64,000 bases of DNA from Methanospirillum stamsii (GTDB lineage: Archaea; Halobacteriota; Methanomicrobia; Methanomicrobiales; Methanospirillaceae): contig NZ_CP176366.1 in NCBI RefSeq assembly GCF_046244385.1, forward strand, positions 2,232,001 to 2,296,000, written 5' to 3'. This document shows, piece by piece, positions 1 to 7,924 of the stretch. Numbering within the stretch: position 1 is the stretch's first letter; each line of letters begins with the position of its first letter. Made by a program: the position numbers and the translations under genes. The notes under the pieces were generated by a model that had not been told where the DNA came from, searched no databases, and saw only the letters and a program-made list of their open reading frames with translations.

Positions 1-589
1 CATGTCTTGGATATGGCTTGTTTTCACGTCTCCAGAAGTCCGGGGTATCAGTGGTGAATGAACAGGTATGGTTGATTTCTGCAATCGGGTCTTTGTTCCC
101 GATAATCATGGCCGCTCCACCTGCTGCTGCGGTATATTCGAGTGCATCGCCAGGTTCTCCCTGGGCAACATCTGCACCTATTGCAACCGAATAGGTGACC
201 ATATCAGATTTTACAAGGCCCATTGAGGTCTGGATTGCTGCAGTTCCTGCTTTACATGCAAACTCATAGTCTGCTGCTGTCATAACAGGAGTTGCACCGA
301 TTGCTTCACCAACCGTTACTGCTGAAGGTTTCACCGCATAAGGGTGTGACTCGGACCCGACATAAATAGCACCAATCTCTACCGGATCTATCTTCCGTCT
401 TGCCATCGCAGCCCGAGCAGCTTCAACGGAGATGGTTATCGTGTCTTCATCCATGTCAGGCAGTGCCTTTTCATAAACGCCAAGGCCACGGGAGATCTCA
501 GTGCCGTTTGCACCCCACACCCGGGCAATCTCTTCTACTTTTATACGGTAGCGTGGAATGTATGCACCGTACGAGATGATTCCTACCAT
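1..589 (-). CDS. Hydroxymethylglutaryl-CoA synthase, N-terminal part (runs off window)
   Basis: Translating the minus strand from the ATG at 589 gives an open frame to the window edge (about 196 residues). It begins MVGIISYGAYIPRYRI and contains the thiolase-fold segment ADYEFACKAGT, whose Cys is the expected acyl-accepting residue, plus the SHPYAVKPSA stretch typical of archaeal HMG-CoA synthase. The family condenses acetyl-CoA with acetoacetyl-CoA for the mevalonate route to isoprenoid lipids. Its start overlaps the stop of the upstream HTH gene by a few bases, so the two are probably cotranscribed. In methanogens this gene is normally followed by a thiolase and a DUF35 scaffold protein, which would lie beyond the window. 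The C-terminus is not seen. Confidence 0.93.
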   Translation of the reverse strand, partial: MVGIISYGAYIPRYRIKVEEIARVWGANGTEISRGLGVYEKALPDMDEDTITISVEAARAAMARRKIDPVEIGAIYVGSESHPYAVKPSAVTVGEAIGATPVMTAADYEFACKAGTAAIQTSMGLVKSDMVTYSVAIGADVAQGEPGDALEYTAAAGGAAMIIGNKDPIAEINHTCSFTTDTPDFWRRENKPYPRH

Positions 590-1293
590 TTTTCTTCCCT
601 CAGTCTTTCCACGATGTCTTCGATTTCGTGTGTTGTGCACATCAGGGTAATGTTATCCTTTTCTGCCATTTTTGGCACAATTGGATGAACTTTCTCTGAA
701 TCAATACCATGGAGAACTACGCACCGGGGCTTGAAGGGAGTAACCCGGATTGCCACCATCGGTGACTTTCCGTTTGAAACTCCGGTAAAAATGAGCGCCC
801 GCTCAGTGCTCCATCCGTATATCCGGTTAAATTCGCTTGCGGTAAGGTTCATAATTGCCTTGAGGCTGTCAATTACCGTATACCCGTAAATGCTCAGATT
901 TACCTGGCCGGAAATAACCTCGGCACCAATTACGTTTGCGAATGTTGACAGGTCGATGGGATTTTTGTAATCGTGAAGGTCGTAGATTACCCCGTCTCCA
1001 ATTTCAGCAAAGAGGAGAGATGCATACTTGTGAATGTACCTCCCACCCTTTCCTTCATCAATGGCAAGAATACTGTCAACAATCCGGCCGATAATTGCAG
1101 TGCCCGGACTTTTCCTCCTTCCGCTCTCGTAGTCACTTATGACAGACGGCGATACGCCAAGATATTCGGAGAGCTGACCCTGGGAAATGTCAAAACTCAG
1201 TCGCCATTTCTTCAGGGTTTTTCCCGGAGAATCAGAAAGAGTTATCTCCCCCGCCATCTTCTCCGCGAGCCGATGACGAAGTCCCGATTCCAT
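583..1293 (-). CDS. XRE-type HTH transcriptional regulator upstream of HMG-CoA synthase
   Basis: A 236-residue protein. Residues about 25-65 form a helix-turn-helix (ISQGQLSEYLGVSPSVISDYESGRR), and the remaining 170 residues are an uncharacterised archaeal C-terminal domain with no membrane segment. The stop codon overlaps the ATG of the HMG-CoA synthase gene, which argues for translational coupling and for a role in regulating the mevalonate cluster; that role is inference from position. The first Met sits just downstream of an A/T-rich stretch (1315-1330) that could hold the promoter. The same arrangement is common in Methanomicrobia, where the protein is usually annotated only as a putative regulator. 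Confidence 0.85.
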   Translation of the reverse strand: MESGLRHRLAEKMAGEITLSDSPGKTLKKWRLSFDISQGQLSEYLGVSPSVISDYESGRRKSPGTAIIGRIVDSILAIDEGKGGRYIHKYASLLFAEIGDGVIYDLHDYKNPIDLSTFANVIGAEVISGQVNLSIYGYTVIDSLKAIMNLTASEFNRIYGWSTERALIFTGVSNGKSPMVAIRVTPFKPRCVVLHGIDSEKVHPIVPKMAEKDNITLMCTTHEIEDIVERLREEKW

Positions 1294-1367
1294 GTTAGTA
1301 CACTAGGATGCAGGGGAGTTATATAATTAACGAAGGTTCAATCGACAAAGAGCGTAATACGATCCGG

Positions 1368-1682
1368 TTACAATTGCCCTTCCTCTTTGGCTCTCCTTGT
1401 TAAACAGGCTTTCATCTTCTCCAGCACTTGTTTAGCCTCTTCCTCAGTTACACCGGGATCGCGGAATCTGAAATACCGTTCACAGGGCATTTCATCACAC
1501 TGACCACAATGGTCCAGATGTTTCATGTTAACACAGCAATCATAAACCGGACAGGTTTCAATATCAACATATTCTGCCCAGAATATTGCCCCCTCTGATT
1601 CATCGCATCCCTGGCAGTCTTTTTCGTAATGGTCGCATTCATCACAATACAAACCACATACGGTTGGAATTAATCCGGACAT
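1368..1682 (-). CDS. DUF3795-like cysteine-rich protein
   Basis: A 104-residue cysteine-rich protein. The N-terminus CGLYCDECDHYEKDCQGC, the middle CPVYDCC and the later HCGQCDEMPC fit the DUF3795 family, small proteins common in anaerobes and thought to bind a metal or Fe-S cluster through these cysteines. There is no signal peptide or membrane helix, so it is cytosolic. The C-terminal third is charged and helical. It stands alone: the HTH gene ends the operon on one side and the divergent Hsp20 gene lies on the other. Function is unknown; the family call rests on cysteine spacing. Confidence 0.8.
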   Translation of the reverse strand: MSGLIPTVCGLYCDECDHYEKDCQGCDESEGAIFWAEYVDIETCPVYDCCVNMKHLDHCGQCDEMPCERYFRFRDPGVTEEEAKQVLEKMKACLTRRAKEEGQL

Positions 1683-1824
1683 GGATAATAGTCTGGTCCG
1701 GAAGTGAATTAATCTCTTTGTCAGGATATTTTAAATGCGAAATTTTGCATATTTTATAAAAAACAACCAATAATTTTTAGCTTTTTGTTCAATAATTTTA
1801 TGGTATGGAACATCGATAGAACAT

Positions 1825-1843
1825 TTGTCTGATAGTCAGACAA
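1825..1843. promoter_or_regulatory. Palindrome in the hsp20 leader
   Basis: A perfect inverted repeat with 8-base arms (TTGTCTGA, TAG loop, TCAGACAA) lies 12 bases before the Hsp20 start and directly before its Shine-Dalgarno (GAGGAGA). An A/T-rich TATA-like tract (around 1750-1760) sits about 75 bases upstream. It could be an operator for a heat-shock repressor or an RNA hairpin controlling translation; sequence alone does not decide. Confidence 0.5.
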
Positions 1844-1855
1844 GAGGAGATAGAC

Positions 1856-2326
1856 ATGGCAATCATCAAACGTGATCCATTCAATGTGTTCAGAGGTGAA
1901 CTGGATAATATGTTTGCAGAGATGGAAAACCGTTTTCAGTCATTTTTTCCTACATTTCCTGCATATTCCCAGGGAGGACGTGAACTGGCTCCGGTCTTCT
2001 CCGGCGGTTTTACGATTGATGTGAAGCAGCAGGATGATCAGGTTATTGCGAAAGCCGACCTTCCGGGTTGTAACAAAGACAATGTCAAAATCCGGCTTGT
2101 CAGACCCAACCTTCTTCAGATCTCCTGTGAACGATCTGATGAGATGGAGCAGGAAGAAAAGGACTTTTTTATTCGGGAACGGTTCTTTGGTTCGGTCAGC
2201 CGGAGTGTCCCCCTGCCTTCAGATGTGACTGATGAAGGTGCCAGTGCAACCTTTGAAAATGGTGTGCTGGAGGTAAAATTTAAAAAATCAGAAAAGGAAT
2301 CCGGAGGGGATATTCCTATCAGTTAA
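1856..2326 (+). CDS. Small heat-shock protein, Hsp20/alpha-crystallin family
   Basis: A 156-residue protein of normal sHSP length. The first 45 residues are the variable aromatic-rich arm, followed by an alpha-crystallin beta-sandwich (about 48-140: TIDVKQQDDQVIAKADLPG, then the GVLEVKFKK strand). It acts as an ATP-independent chaperone that holds unfolding proteins in the cytosol. The ATG is preceded by a good Shine-Dalgarno (GAGGAGA) and a palindrome that may regulate it. Its stop codon overlaps the stop of the convergent acetolactate decarboxylase gene by three bases, so there is no room for a terminator between them. The C-terminal IxI motif is present as IPIS. Confidence 0.94.
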   Translation: MAIIKRDPFNVFRGELDNMFAEMENRFQSFFPTFPAYSQGGRELAPVFSGGFTIDVKQQDDQVIAKADLPGCNKDNVKIRLVRPNLLQISCERSDEMEQEEKDFFIRERFFGSVSRSVPLPSDVTDEGASATFENGVLEVKFKKSEKESGGDIPIS

Positions 2327-3063
2327 TCCTCTTTTTTATCCGGAAGTATCATAGTGAATGTGTATATCGGCTGAATAGAGACGCTTGCATTTTCTGTGGT
2401 CATATCCAGGACATGACCACCTGCATCCCGAGCATCAGTGATGAAATGGGTATGGAATCCTGCATAGTTGACTCCCTGCATCCACTCCGGGAACCAGAAC
2501 CCGCTCACTGTTCCGGAGATATTCTGAAGGTGAAATACTGACTGGTCTTCGATAACTTCACTGAGCGAAGGGTATGGTTCTTCCTGGGGTGGAACGCTCC
2601 GAACCGTGATTTCCGGAAATTCTCCGTCAATTCTGAAGGCGTATATGACATTTTCATCCGGAAATGAATCATGGATATTTGCAAGCAGGGTATCTTCATT
2701 CATGGTTTCATTTAGATTGATGAGATATTCCGGGTCAAATGTGATGGTATTTGCAAAACATATTCCGGTATCTCCCTCAGGCTTTAGGACTGATCCGTCA
2801 TGTTTTATCTGATAGATATCTCCGTTTATCTGGGTCAGTTCTCCATCAAGGTCTTTAAATCCGCCAACTCCGAAATTTCCAAAGGATTTCATCTCATCAA
2901 CGGTGATAACCTCTGAATAATTTCCGGATTCTACCATGGCGTAGGTGGATGCCTGGTACATGACTGGTGAATCAGAAATAATATCAGAATAAGCCGGGAT
3001 TATCAGAATGGCTATGATCATTACAAAAAACAGAAAATGCAGCTTTATTGAAGATGTGTACAT
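2323..3063 (-). CDS. Alpha-acetolactate decarboxylase, exported
   Basis: A 246-residue protein whose core matches acetolactate decarboxylase, which converts acetolactate to acetoin with a zinc ion. Visible family signatures are the N-terminal YQASTYAMVESGNY, the GVGGFKDLDGEL segment and the C-terminal GFHTHFITDARDAGGHVLD, giving the expected zinc histidines at about H204, H206 and H217. Unlike a cytosolic enzyme it starts with a strong hydrophobic signal sequence (residues 7-26), so it should be exported or membrane-anchored. No acetolactate synthase lies nearby. Extracellular forms exist in Bacillus-type bacteria, so export is not unprecedented; its purpose in a methanogen is unclear. Confidence 0.88.
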   Translation of the reverse strand: MYTSSIKLHFLFFVMIIAILIIPAYSDIISDSPVMYQASTYAMVESGNYSEVITVDEMKSFGNFGVGGFKDLDGELTQINGDIYQIKHDGSVLKPEGDTGICFANTITFDPEYLINLNETMNEDTLLANIHDSFPDENVIYAFRIDGEFPEITVRSVPPQEEPYPSLSEVIEDQSVFHLQNISGTVSGFWFPEWMQGVNYAGFHTHFITDARDAGGHVLDMTTENASVSIQPIYTFTMILPDKKED

Positions 3064-3131
3064 AGTATCATATAGTCGCTCATTGTTTTTGATGGTATTT
3101 TTCAGGGGAAAAAAGAAAATTATTTTATTTC

Positions 3132-3857
3132 TTAATATCCGGGTTCAGGATATGGATGAAAACCTATGGCAAAGTAGGATCGGTCTCCGATTTTTCCACC
3201 AAACCTTCCAAATGACATTTTAGTAAGTGTCACCATGTGTTCCTCATCAGGAGTTATACCCGTGTTTTCGTAACCATACTCCTGGATTAACATCTTGTTC
3301 TCATTTGGATAAATTGTCAGGCGCCATTGGGAAGGATAATTAATAAATTCGTCATCACCTAAGAGAATATTATTCAAATAAAATCCATATTTGTTGTTTT
3401 TCTCTCCAATAATTTGATCCGTTGTTGCGCTATAGCCTAGCGTCCCGGATGATGCCGTCATAAAGCGACCCTCGGTAGAAGATATCCAATACTGAATTGA
3501 ATGCGAAGGATCTGCTACATAATCAGCGTATTGTCGTATAGTCCAATTATAGTTATCCCTTCGTGCAGATAAATCAGATGATAAAGTCTCCATAATGGTG
3601 ATATTTTGTTGAGCTTGATTCATTACCGATTTATTCTGGATGATTGCTTTTCCATCAAATAATGTTAAACCCACATTACCTTTATTTACCAACTTATTTT
3701 CTATCAGATAGTCATTTTCATCTTTATTGAGATTTTTTACGCTTTTTTCTGTTATTGCCGCAGAAGCAGATATTATACAACATAGGAATACAGCAATTAT
3801 AACAAGGATAACCGGGTTTGAGTATCTTATTTTTCTTGCCATGTAACTTGCATTCAT
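3132..3857 (-). CDS. Hypothetical secreted or membrane-anchored protein
   Basis: A 241-residue protein I do not recognise. After a basic start (MNASYMARKIRYSN; the second Met at 3842 is an equally good start) comes one hydrophobic segment of about 20 residues ending ISASAA, a plausible signal peptide or anchor. The rest is polar with NNYNWT-like glycosylation-type sequons and a Gly/Tyr-rich C-terminus ending HPYPEPGY. It is separated by 68 bases from the decarboxylase gene and reads the same way, but it is divergent from the next gene, with about 140 A/T-rich bases between for both promoters. Confidence 0.7.
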   Translation of the reverse strand: MNASYMARKIRYSNPVILVIIAVFLCCIISASAAITEKSVKNLNKDENDYLIENKLVNKGNVGLTLFDGKAIIQNKSVMNQAQQNITIMETLSSDLSARRDNYNWTIRQYADYVADPSHSIQYWISSTEGRFMTASSGTLGYSATTDQIIGEKNNKYGFYLNNILLGDDEFINYPSQWRLTIYPNENKMLIQEYGYENTGITPDEEHMVTLTKMSFGRFGGKIGDRSYFAIGFHPYPEPGY

Positions 3858-4000
3858 TTACACTATAATTAAGATATGCCATGCAATAACAGACCTAAAT
3901 TTTATAAAATTTGGATATTTCCAATCCTTTGCAGAAATGTTGAAAGCACTGTTACTTCTTCATGGCAAATTTTATCGTTTCCCACATCCTTTCCTAGTTC

Positions 4001-4786
4001 ATGAATTCTAAATATGTACCTTATATCCTCATTTTGGGACTTTTTTTCCTCATACTCCATGTATCAGTATTCGCCGCAAAAATCCCGGTTAGTACCACAA
4101 TTTCAGACATAAATGTATCTACAGATTCAGGACAATTAAAAGCAACCGATCAAAAAAGTACTCAATCTGCACCGATTAAGGTGAATGAAACAAAGACAAG
4201 TGGTCTTGTTGGAAAAAGTGCGATTAATACCCTGGCAAAGGAAGAAAGTATAGACGAAATCAGTCAGAAACAGGGAGTTGCAGCACAATCACTTCTGGAT
4301 ATGATGCAACTCACAGAGGATGAAATTAAATCTGGTCCGTATGAATATTCACAATGGGTAGTAATAGGAGGAACGGCTGCAAGTATTGATGAGTTTGATC
4401 AGAAGGAATTTTTATCCCCTGGACACCAGCATCACCATGATCTCGGACTTGGCGGAGCATTATTGCCTGGAGCAACCGTCAAGTTTTATATCTCGGTTCC
4501 GATAAATCCGGATGCACATATCAGGTACGTACGACTTACCGATCATGGTTCTTCCTGTACTATTGAAAAAATCCTTGTGAAAAGCGGTCTTATGAATATT
4601 TACGAATCGGATAATGTTATCCGTCCAGAACCTGTTGAAACACTTCGTACTTATTATTTTGATTTAGGGGAATACAGGACATTTGATCAGGGGATGGAAG
4701 TAATTATTCATGTAAAATGCCCCGAAACAACAATTGGCTGGGCAGGTTATGATTTAGTGAATGCTGGGGCATTCATGGAGTGGTAA
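4001..4786 (+). CDS. Hypothetical secreted protein with His-rich segment
   Basis: A 261-residue protein with a clear signal peptide (residues 5-25, hydrophobic, ending VFAA). A Ser/Thr-rich spacer follows, then a compact beta-rich region (about 120-261). A histidine cluster (SPGHQHHHDLG, about residues 145-155) could bind metal, though no known metalloprotein motif surrounds it. The C-terminal half has conserved-looking aromatic strands ending GAFMEW. No family was recognised. It is monocistronic: divergent from the gene on its left and convergent with the beta-lactamase-like gene on its right. Confidence 0.68.
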   Translation: MNSKYVPYILILGLFFLILHVSVFAAKIPVSTTISDINVSTDSGQLKATDQKSTQSAPIKVNETKTSGLVGKSAINTLAKEESIDEISQKQGVAAQSLLDMMQLTEDEIKSGPYEYSQWVVIGGTAASIDEFDQKEFLSPGHQHHHDLGLGGALLPGATVKFYISVPINPDAHIRYVRLTDHGSSCTIEKILVKSGLMNIYESDNVIRPEPVETLRTYYFDLGEYRTFDQGMEVIIHVKCPETTIGWAGYDLVNAGAFMEW

Positions 4787-4852
4787 TGGAGAAATAATCC
4801 CCAATTAATTTTTACTCGAAGCTACTCAGCACAAACCATGTATTCTTTTGTA

Positions 4853-6073
4853 TCATCCTGGCAATCCCCTCTGGTTATTAAGATTTTTCACTTGCATTCG
4901 TTCGAGAAGGGCAATCGCATTGTCGATGACATGGGTGCCGGTGATGGTTGCGGTATCTGAAAGTATTACCACTCCTACCTGAAGATCAGGATTCCAGGCG
5001 ATTGCTGCCTGGTGTGCATTTGTTTCTCCGGCTTTTTTAATAATGGTCGTCCCATCACTATTGTAGATGATTTCCCAGAAGAGGCCTATTTCACTTCTTG
5101 GTGGGCCTTCATACATCTCTGCAACCGGAATATGGGATTTTTCTATGGCACCGGATAGTGATGTATCCAAAAGGCCCATTTGTGCAGCGAGGAATACAGC
5201 CATATCCTCCGCATTTGAATGGATACCTCCGGTAGCGGTCCAAAAATCATTAAATCTGATAAGGTGAGCCTCATCTGTCGGGTATTCATATCCCCGGTAC
5301 CCTTGGGCTCTCCGGTCAAGGTCGTCAAGGGTCCAGATAGCCCCGGTGCTGGTCATTCCAAGGGGCGTCAGGATTTGCTTCGATAACAACTCCGGATACG
5401 AAACGCCCTGAGAAAGGGCAATCGTATCTCCGGCGATTGCTGCCCCGAGGTTTGAGTACAAAAACTGGTATCCGGGGGGAGCAAGCAGTGAACTATTGCT
5501 TACCGAGGTGTAAGTATCATCGGCAGTCATGGTCTGAAAATGCTGCATTGAATGTTCAATCTGGTCAGCATAAGATAACAATGAATCATATTCAGAAAAC
5601 TTGTCCGGAGAAGCTGGTAGTCCTGACCGGTGGGTTGCCAGGTCAAAACCGGTGATCTCCAGTCCTTCATAATCCGGAAGTCTGTATCCTCCGGAAAGCC
5701 AGGTGTTTGTCGGGGATGAGAGATTATACACTCCCCTAATCTCGCCGTCTGCCATGAGGATTCCGGTCATGACCTTTGAGAGTGATCCAATATCAAAAAG
5801 TGTCTCGTTTGACGGTGTGTCCGGTGATTTTGGTTTTATATTGCCATATGGGTGGATGGCATATCCGTTATGGTCTACCATGACCACCATGAGACCATTA
5901 CTCAGGTTATACTCAATAAGGGGAGTAATATACGGATCAATTTCTTCTTTTGTCATGGCAGAGAAGTGGTCACGTGTGGATTCTCTCCAATCGTCCGGTG
6001 TAGGTACTGCAGCTCCGTGAAGACAGAAAGCCAGGATTATGATGAGAGCGGATATGGAATGAAAACCAGTCAT
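4853..6073 (-). CDS. Secreted serine hydrolase, beta-lactamase class C/PBP-like family
   Basis: A 406-residue protein with an N-terminal signal sequence (residues 7-22). Catalytic signatures of the serine beta-lactamase fold are visible: SxxK as SLSK (S97-K100), YxN as YSNLG, and a KAG triad near the C-terminus. In archaea such proteins act as peptidases or esterases outside the cell; archaea lack murein, so a true PBP role is unlikely. The substrate cannot be read from sequence. It ends 67 bases from the convergent secreted protein gene and is preceded by about 185 bases of A/T-rich spacer. Confidence 0.88.
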   Translation of the reverse strand: MTGFHSISALIIILAFCLHGAAVPTPDDWRESTRDHFSAMTKEEIDPYITPLIEYNLSNGLMVVMVDHNGYAIHPYGNIKPKSPDTPSNETLFDIGSLSKVMTGILMADGEIRGVYNLSSPTNTWLSGGYRLPDYEGLEITGFDLATHRSGLPASPDKFSEYDSLLSYADQIEHSMQHFQTMTADDTYTSVSNSSLLAPPGYQFLYSNLGAAIAGDTIALSQGVSYPELLSKQILTPLGMTSTGAIWTLDDLDRRAQGYRGYEYPTDEAHLIRFNDFWTATGGIHSNAEDMAVFLAAQMGLLDTSLSGAIEKSHIPVAEMYEGPPRSEIGLFWEIIYNSDGTTIIKKAGETNAHQAAIAWNPDLQVGVVILSDTATITGTHVIDNAIALLERMQVKNLNNQRGLPG

Positions 6074-6259
6074 TCTAATAAGTCATCTATTGGCTCAATC
6101 TCATTTTTATATGTTTATGAGATTATCAGGATCAAAAACAAGTGATGGTTCTCTGACATCGGAATAGTATAAAACCGGTTCAAGTCTTTATAATCTTAAG
6201 TTATACCCGGAGAGCAATCACATCCTTCCGAATGGCAGATTTCAAACAAAAAACCGAAA

Positions 6260-7561
6260 TCAGGGAAGATGGCTATCCATGAGTTTGAGAAATTCCTCTA
6301 TCGTATCTTTTGAATATGGCCCTTCTTCATACGCAATCATCAGAGTCAGCCGGTTATTGCATGTTGATACAACGGTAAGGAAACAATATGGCCAGCATAC
6401 ACAGGGGATTAACCATGCATCCTTCAGATTGAGAGTATTATTATCCGAATTTCCTGCTGGATTGACCCATTCCAGATCAATGACTCCGATGTTTGAGAGG
6501 ACCGGATTTTTCTGACCGGTTGATGCATATTTGGTCTTCATACCCTCGAAAAACGATCTGACCTCCGGCATTCCTTTCTTATGCAGATCTTCAAACATGG
6601 TAAAACAGGATGGTCCAAGACCTCCATTTATTCGGGCTTTTAGTTTTTTTACTACATCACTGATGATATCCGGCAGTGTCTCTTCTTCAAGAATCCGGAG
6701 CTGTATTTCAAATGCAATCGAGTAATTCATGGGATTGCTGGTTTCAGATACGGGGAGCAGCCGTCTCATATCAGCGGTTGTCAAAATACCTAAGGTTGAA
6801 TTATAATCCTGTGGATTGTCTCGTATCCGGATCATTGCCATGAAAAATGCCGCAATGAGTATATCATGGACACTTGCCCCATGAGATCTTCCAAATGCTT
6901 TGATAGTTTTCAGCCGGTCTTCAGGGAATGTCAGGTATGCAAGTTTTGGAATTCCCTGATTGGTGTTTTCATGGGGAAAACGCCAGTAATCCTCGAATAT
7001 CTCCGTATCTGTCTCGGCATTTTTTAGTTCCTCCTCCGAATAGGTAGCCAGTAGAGCCTGTGATGTCCGGTCATATGGTTCCAAGGGCTCCGGAGTGTAA
7101 TCCGGATCTCCTGCTAACCGGCGGTAAATATCGAAGAGTTCTCTGGATAGGAAAAGGATCGCTCTCGCATCACAAAATCCATGATGGCAGGTTACACATA
7201 TTTTGTTCGTTTCCTCTCGCTGATACAGGGTGACCCGTATCTGTGGTCCGGCATAGACATCCAGAGGGAGGGGCATGTAGTCCGGAGGTGTCAGTCCTGG
7301 TTCTGAATCAATGACAAAGGCCTGTTCCCATAAATTTTCCGATAATTCTTCCCAGAATGGGGTATCGTTAATGATGGTGAATTTCGCATGAAGGTAAGGG
7401 TTTGCCGCTACCATCCGGAGGGTTGCAGTTTTAAGGCGTTCGATGGAAATTTCACCCGAGATTTCAAAGACAACATGCATTGAGGGTTCATAGATACATT
7501 CGTATAAGACATTGAAGACGTCAAAAGCAGATGCCGGGTATCTTTTCGGTATTTGGGTCAT
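6260..7561 (-). CDS. Condensation-domain acyltransferase-like protein
   Basis: A 433-residue soluble protein of the chloramphenicol acetyltransferase-like superfamily that includes NRPS condensation domains, Pap acyltransferases and alcohol acetyltransferases. The active-site motif HHxxxD is present as HHGFCD (H126, H127, D131). Length and the lack of carrier or adenylation domains indicate a stand-alone acyltransferase. No acyl carrier protein, NRPS or PKS gene lies nearby, so the acyl donor and acceptor are unknown and a biosynthetic cluster is not supported. It is the only gene in its transcription unit. Confidence 0.8.
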   Translation of the reverse strand: MTQIPKRYPASAFDVFNVLYECIYEPSMHVVFEISGEISIERLKTATLRMVAANPYLHAKFTIINDTPFWEELSENLWEQAFVIDSEPGLTPPDYMPLPLDVYAGPQIRVTLYQREETNKICVTCHHGFCDARAILFLSRELFDIYRRLAGDPDYTPEPLEPYDRTSQALLATYSEEELKNAETDTEIFEDYWRFPHENTNQGIPKLAYLTFPEDRLKTIKAFGRSHGASVHDILIAAFFMAMIRIRDNPQDYNSTLGILTTADMRRLLPVSETSNPMNYSIAFEIQLRILEEETLPDIISDVVKKLKARINGGLGPSCFTMFEDLHKKGMPEVRSFFEGMKTKYASTGQKNPVLSNIGVIDLEWVNPAGNSDNNTLNLKDAWLIPCVCWPYCFLTVVSTCNNRLTLMIAYEEGPYSKDTIEEFLKLMDSHLP

Positions 7562-7924
7562 TAATTCGTATTATGTTTATTCTCCGGTGCGATTACCCTA
7601 TCGTTTTATATGGATAATTCTGTCTGAAATCTGGATTTCAGGATTGGTTTTTGTCCTCTTCAAGGACTATCATTTCTGCTTTAGGTCGTCCATATTTTCA
7701 ATAAATAAGCTCTGTTTATCTGTTGTTTAATCGCCGGTACCTGGATAATATATCCGGATAAACCGGATAGTATTAATCAACAAGGCTTTCTTTGTCAAAG
7801 AATATGATCATATCTGATAAAAGATCCCCTCACCTGGCATACAGATGATGTGAGTTGCATAAATTTTATAATCGATAATACCCGGAGTTGAAGAGAAACG
7901 AGTAATTATTCAGGATCACAGGGA
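7562..7924. other. Intergenic region with promoter for the PQQ-repeat protein
   Basis: These 363 bases hold the divergent promoters of the acyltransferase and the PQQ-repeat protein. An archaeal TATA-like box (AAATTTTATA at 7861-7870) lies about 55 bases upstream of the plus-strand start. No convincing small gene or RNA was seen. Confidence 0.4.

Noticed and set aside
973..1326. Plus-strand frame opposite the HTH gene
   Set aside because: It lies wholly on the antisense of a well-supported gene and has no protein-like pattern.
4853..6073. Beta-lactamase resistance gene
   Set aside because: The SxxK/YxN serine hydrolase fold is shared by esterases and peptidases, and archaea have no murein target.
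6260..7561. Condensation-domain gene as the seed of a non-ribosomal peptide cluster
   Set aside because: No adenylation, carrier or thioesterase domain lies within many kilobases; stand-alone acyltransferases of this type are common.
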